DNA of 54,032 nt, taken from NCBI GenBank assembly GCA_018660835.1, contig JABJJN010000035.1, positions 1 to 54,032 of the forward strand, written 5' to 3'. Under the pieces are notes generated by a model, which saw nothing but the letters and a program-made list of their open reading frames with translations, was not told where the DNA came from and searched no databases. The stretch is from Gemmatimonadota bacterium. GTDB lineage: Bacteria > Latescibacterota > UBA2968 > UBA8231. Positions 51,727-54,032 of this stretch are shown piece by piece (positions within the stretch are counted from its first letter, which is position 1; each line of letters begins with the position of its first letter). A program made the translations under genes and the position numbers.

Positions 51727-54032
51727 ATGGCCGACGAGCGCAAAGACAAGAAGCGCCAGCGTCAGTACGAGGAGCTCAACGAATATCGAGATCTCCTAGA
51801 GGCGCCAACCCAGTTCGAAGAGGGTTTCACCCGGAAGACCGTGATCGGCGTCTTCTTCATCGCCTTTATCATGACACCCGGTCAATTGTATCTGAGTCTC
51901 GTCACCGGTCTCGGGATCGGTGATGCCGCTCAGTGGGTGACGGTGATCCTTTTTCTGGAGATTGCCAAACGATCCTTCACTACACTGCGTCGGCAGGAGA
52001 TCTTCCTGCTGACCTATGTTGCATCCCAACTGATTGTCCGCGCCCAGACTCAGACCTTCCAGGATCTCATCTTCCGACAGTATTTCGTCGGCTCTCAGGA
52101 AGCGGCGCAATTCGGGCTGACACAGAAGCTCGTCAATCTCCAATACATGGGGATGGGCTGGTATTCGCCGCCACCTGACTCTCCCGCAATCATTGCTCGC
52201 ACATTTTTCCACAGTGACTGGATTCTGCCGATCGGTTTACTCGTCATCGGCATCATCGTGTCGAAGGTTACCTGGTTCACATCCGGATATGTGCTGTTTC
52301 GACTCGTCTCCGATCGTGAGCAACTACCATTTCCTACGGCCCCCCAGGCGGCACTTGGGGCGATGGCTCTGGCGGAAGAGAGCGGTTCCGAAGAACAGAG
52401 TTGGAAGTGGCCCTGCTTTACGATTGGTGGTGCCATCGGGTTAGTCTTCGGTCTCATCTACGTGGCCGTCCCGGCGCTGACGGAAGCCTTTGCGGGGACC
52501 AAGGTTGTCATCCTGCCGAATCCTTTTGCCGATCTGACGCCCGTTCTGGGGCGTTTTCTTGGTGGCACGCCCATCGCCATTCCATTCACTCTATCTCCCA
52601 TCTTCATCGGTCTGCTGGCCCCTTTCTGGGGAATCATGGGTGCCTTCGCTGCCGTCGTTTCCTTCATCGTCATCTCGCCGATGCTCCACCACTATGGCAT
52701 GATGCCCAGGTGGGTCCCCGGAATGGACGCGGTACAGACGCAGATCACAGCAGGCGTCGATTTCTGGTCTCCCTTCGCCATGGGTGTCACACTGGCGTTG
52801 GCGTTGATCAGTTTTGTACAGGTATTCCGCTCGGGCAAGGAACGCGCTCAGGATAAGGATCACGAAGAGAAGCACGGGCAGGACCATGATACGTGTCGGC
52901 ACCGAGATTGCCAGAGTCAATCTCAGGTTCGTGGATACTGCCTGAAGCATCTGAACCGTGGTGACTTTCCTCTATGGATCTGCGTCACCCTCTTCTTCGT
53001 CGGTGCTGCGTATCCCATTATCCTGGCCAAGACCTTGTTTCCGGTCCTGATCACGACGGGTATGTTGTTGCTGATCATGATCATGGCTTTCGTCTACGCG
53101 CCATTGATGTCCTTCGTGTCAGCCCGACTTGACGGTTTGGTGGGGCGCAACATTGCCATCCCGCACCTGCATGAGGCGACGGTCTTCCTCACCGGTTATC
53201 GTGGAGTTGAGATTTGGTTCGTACCACTGGCCGGGTCCGACTTCGGCGGCAATGCCGAGATCTTCCGTGTCATCGAATTGACGGGGATGAACTTCCGATC
53301 GCTCCTCAAAGCAGAATTGATCATGGTCCCCATCGTCCTTGGGGCGAGTCTGCTATACTGGAGCTTCCTTTGGCGCCTGGCACCGATTCCTTCTGATGCG
53401 TATCCGTACGTGCAGACATTCTGGCCGGCGCAAGCCTTCGCATCTGCCGTCAAGTACTCGGCTACGCAATACAGTCTGACGTATCGCGCTGGCGAAGAGA
53501 TCGACGAGCGGGTACTTGGGGACGGCGAATTCGTCTGGAATCCCGCGAATCTTCAGGACAAGAGTCTCTACTACTGGCGTATGCGGGTAACCGATGAACT
53601 CGATGTTCGGAATCCGGAATTACGCAAATACGGTCCCTGGACCACAAGTGGATACTTCTATACAGATTTCACTGGTAGCGGTGGCACCCGAGCACCACCC
53701 GTGTCTGAGCCCAACATCACCGATCCTGATCAACTGCGGGAGGGGTTACCACTCGCGCAGCGAGTGTGGCCTACGGATGGTGACGTCGTCTCCGACCCAG
53801 ATCCACATATGCGGGCCAGTATTCCCGCTGAGTGGGAGGGACGCGCCGATATCGTGTTTGAGCTCGATACAGATCCATCGTATCTCGGCGACTTTTTCCA
53901 GGGCTCCGCGGACCGACCCATGTTCTTCAAGATCTACTGGGAGGATCTCGACTATACCGGTGACGGCCGCGACGACGATCTCGATGGCCTGATAGATGAA
54001 GAGTATCTGAATCAGAAAGACGATGATGGCGA
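51727..54032 (+). CDS. OPT-family transporter with zinc-finger-like loop and FN3-like domain (3' end outside window)
   Basis: At least 768 residues, cut by the window edge. A charged N-terminus precedes many transmembrane segments with OPT signatures: GDAAQWVTVILFLEIAKRSF, LRRQEIFLLTYV and DREQLPFPTAPQAALGAMAL. OPT proteins import oligopeptides or metal chelates. Between helices lies a His/Asp/Glu-rich loop with Cys390-x4-Cys395-x9-Cys405-x2-His408, the spacing of small zinc-binding 'CxxxxC...GYCxxH' motifs. After the last helices, near residues 570-650, is a beta domain with LYYWRMRVTDE and YGPWTTSGYFYTD, as in fibronectin type III modules. The visible end (near 742-758) has DYTGDGRDDDLDGLIDEE, a calcium-binding-type motif. 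Added domains of this kind are not usual for OPT proteins. It follows the M28/FtsX gene by 101 bp. Confidence 0.85.
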   Translation, partial: MADERKDKKRQRQYEELNEYRDLLEAPTQFEEGFTRKTVIGVFFIAFIMTPGQLYLSLVTGLGIGDAAQWVTVILFLEIAKRSFTTLRRQEIFLLTYVASQLIVRAQTQTFQDLIFRQYFVGSQEAAQFGLTQKLVNLQYMGMGWYSPPPDSPAIIARTFFHSDWILPIGLLVIGIIVSKVTWFTSGYVLFRLVSDREQLPFPTAPQAALGAMALAEESGSEEQSWKWPCFTIGGAIGLVFGLIYVAVPALTEAFAGTKVVILPNPFADLTPVLGRFLGGTPIAIPFTLSPIFIGLLAPFWGIMGAFAAVVSFIVISPMLHHYGMMPRWVPGMDAVQTQITAGVDFWSPFAMGVTLALALISFVQVFRSGKERAQDKDHEEKHGQDHDTCRHRDCQSQSQVRGYCLKHLNRGDFPLWICVTLFFVGAAYPIILAKTLFPVLITTGMLLLIMIMAFVYAPLMSFVSARLDGLVGRNIAIPHLHEATVFLTGYRGVEIWFVPLAGSDFGGNAEIFRVIELTGMNFRSLLKAELIMVPIVLGASLLYWSFLWRLAPIPSDAYPYVQTFWPAQAFASAVKYSATQYSLTYRAGEEIDERVLGDGEFVWNPANLQDKSLYYWRMRVTDELDVRNPELRKYGPWTTSGYFYTDFTGSGGTRAPPVSEPNITDPDQLREGLPLAQRVWPTDGDVVSDPDPHMRASIPAEWEGRADIVFELDTDPSYLGDFFQGSADRPMFFKIYWEDLDYTGDGRDDDLDGLIDEEYLNQKDDDG

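Overview
The window reads as chromosomal DNA of an uncultured, Gram-negative heterotroph. It is moderately GC-rich, uses the standard code and makes frequent use of GTG and TTG starts. A FlgD/type IX-like sorting tail at the left edge, large OPT-type membrane proteins, several Gfo/Idh/MocA dehydrogenases, a sulfatase and Ca-binding 'DGDG..DD.DG.IDE' motifs together suggest the FCB-related candidate phyla, such as Latescibacterota or Poribacteria. That placement is inference. No rRNA, tRNA, CRISPR array, transposase, phage gene or integrase was seen.

Layout, left to right. (1) 1-7.6 kb: the end of a secreted protein, an OPT-like DUF6785-type membrane protein, an aldo/keto reductase, and a two-gene unit (3.4-7.2 kb, minus strand) of unknown paralogues. 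One paralogue carries a huge acidic linker plus an 18-unit TPGF repeat array; the other carries a lysine/arginine-rich linker. (2) 7.4-12.2 kb: a small membrane protein, then an operon of an SH3-domain membrane protein, NurA nuclease, a HAS-barrel protein and HerA ATPase, which form a DNA-end-processing or defence module. (3) 12.3-15.0 kb: a secreted CBM9-like protein, an FMN reductase, a YdcF-like protein and RNase HI, the last with a striking pair of 21-bp palindromes in its promoter region. (4) 15.2-21.1 kb: dihydrolipoamide dehydrogenase followed by a catabolic-looking set: SIS sugar isomerase, Gfo/Idh dehydrogenase, class V aminotransferase, SelA-like PLP enzyme and a small beta-rich protein. 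(5) 21.2-25.1 kb: a stand-alone IMP cyclohydrolase, a CCA-adding enzyme, and a homocysteine methyltransferase/MTHF reductase fusion. (6) 25.3-29.7 kb: a sulfatase, FdhD, a TIM-barrel sugar isomerase/epimerase and an uncharacterised planctomycete-type protein.

(7) 29.7-35.1 kb: a 433-bp gene-free stretch ending in a consensus sigma-70 promoter, a lone coiled-coil membrane protein with its own terminator, then a methyltransferase, a Wzx/MATE-like flippase and a TMTC-like TPR glycosyltransferase (cell-surface glycan assembly). (8) 35.2-39.3 kb: a threonine/methionine branch operon: an unknown protein, homoserine dehydrogenase, the phosphoglycerate-mutase-like 'proposed homoserine kinase' and aspartate-semialdehyde dehydrogenase. 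An M20 deacetylase lies opposite. (9) 40.7-44.5 kb: a sugar-acid/polyol catabolic operon of an Ldh-family dehydrogenase, two Gfo/Idh/MocA proteins and an unknown protein. (10) 44.5-54.0 kb: a membrane locus with a second DUF6785-type protein, a 1560-residue fusion of a degenerate M28 peptidase fold to an FtsX-like permease, and a truncated (by the window edge) OPT transporter that carries a zinc-finger-like loop and an FN3-like extracytoplasmic domain.

The best candidates for something undescribed are the 44.7-54.0 kb transporter/pseudopeptidase-permease locus and the acidic/basic paralogue pair at 3.4-7.2 kb. Smaller leads are the tandem operator at 15.0 kb and the stand-alone purine cyclohydrolase.
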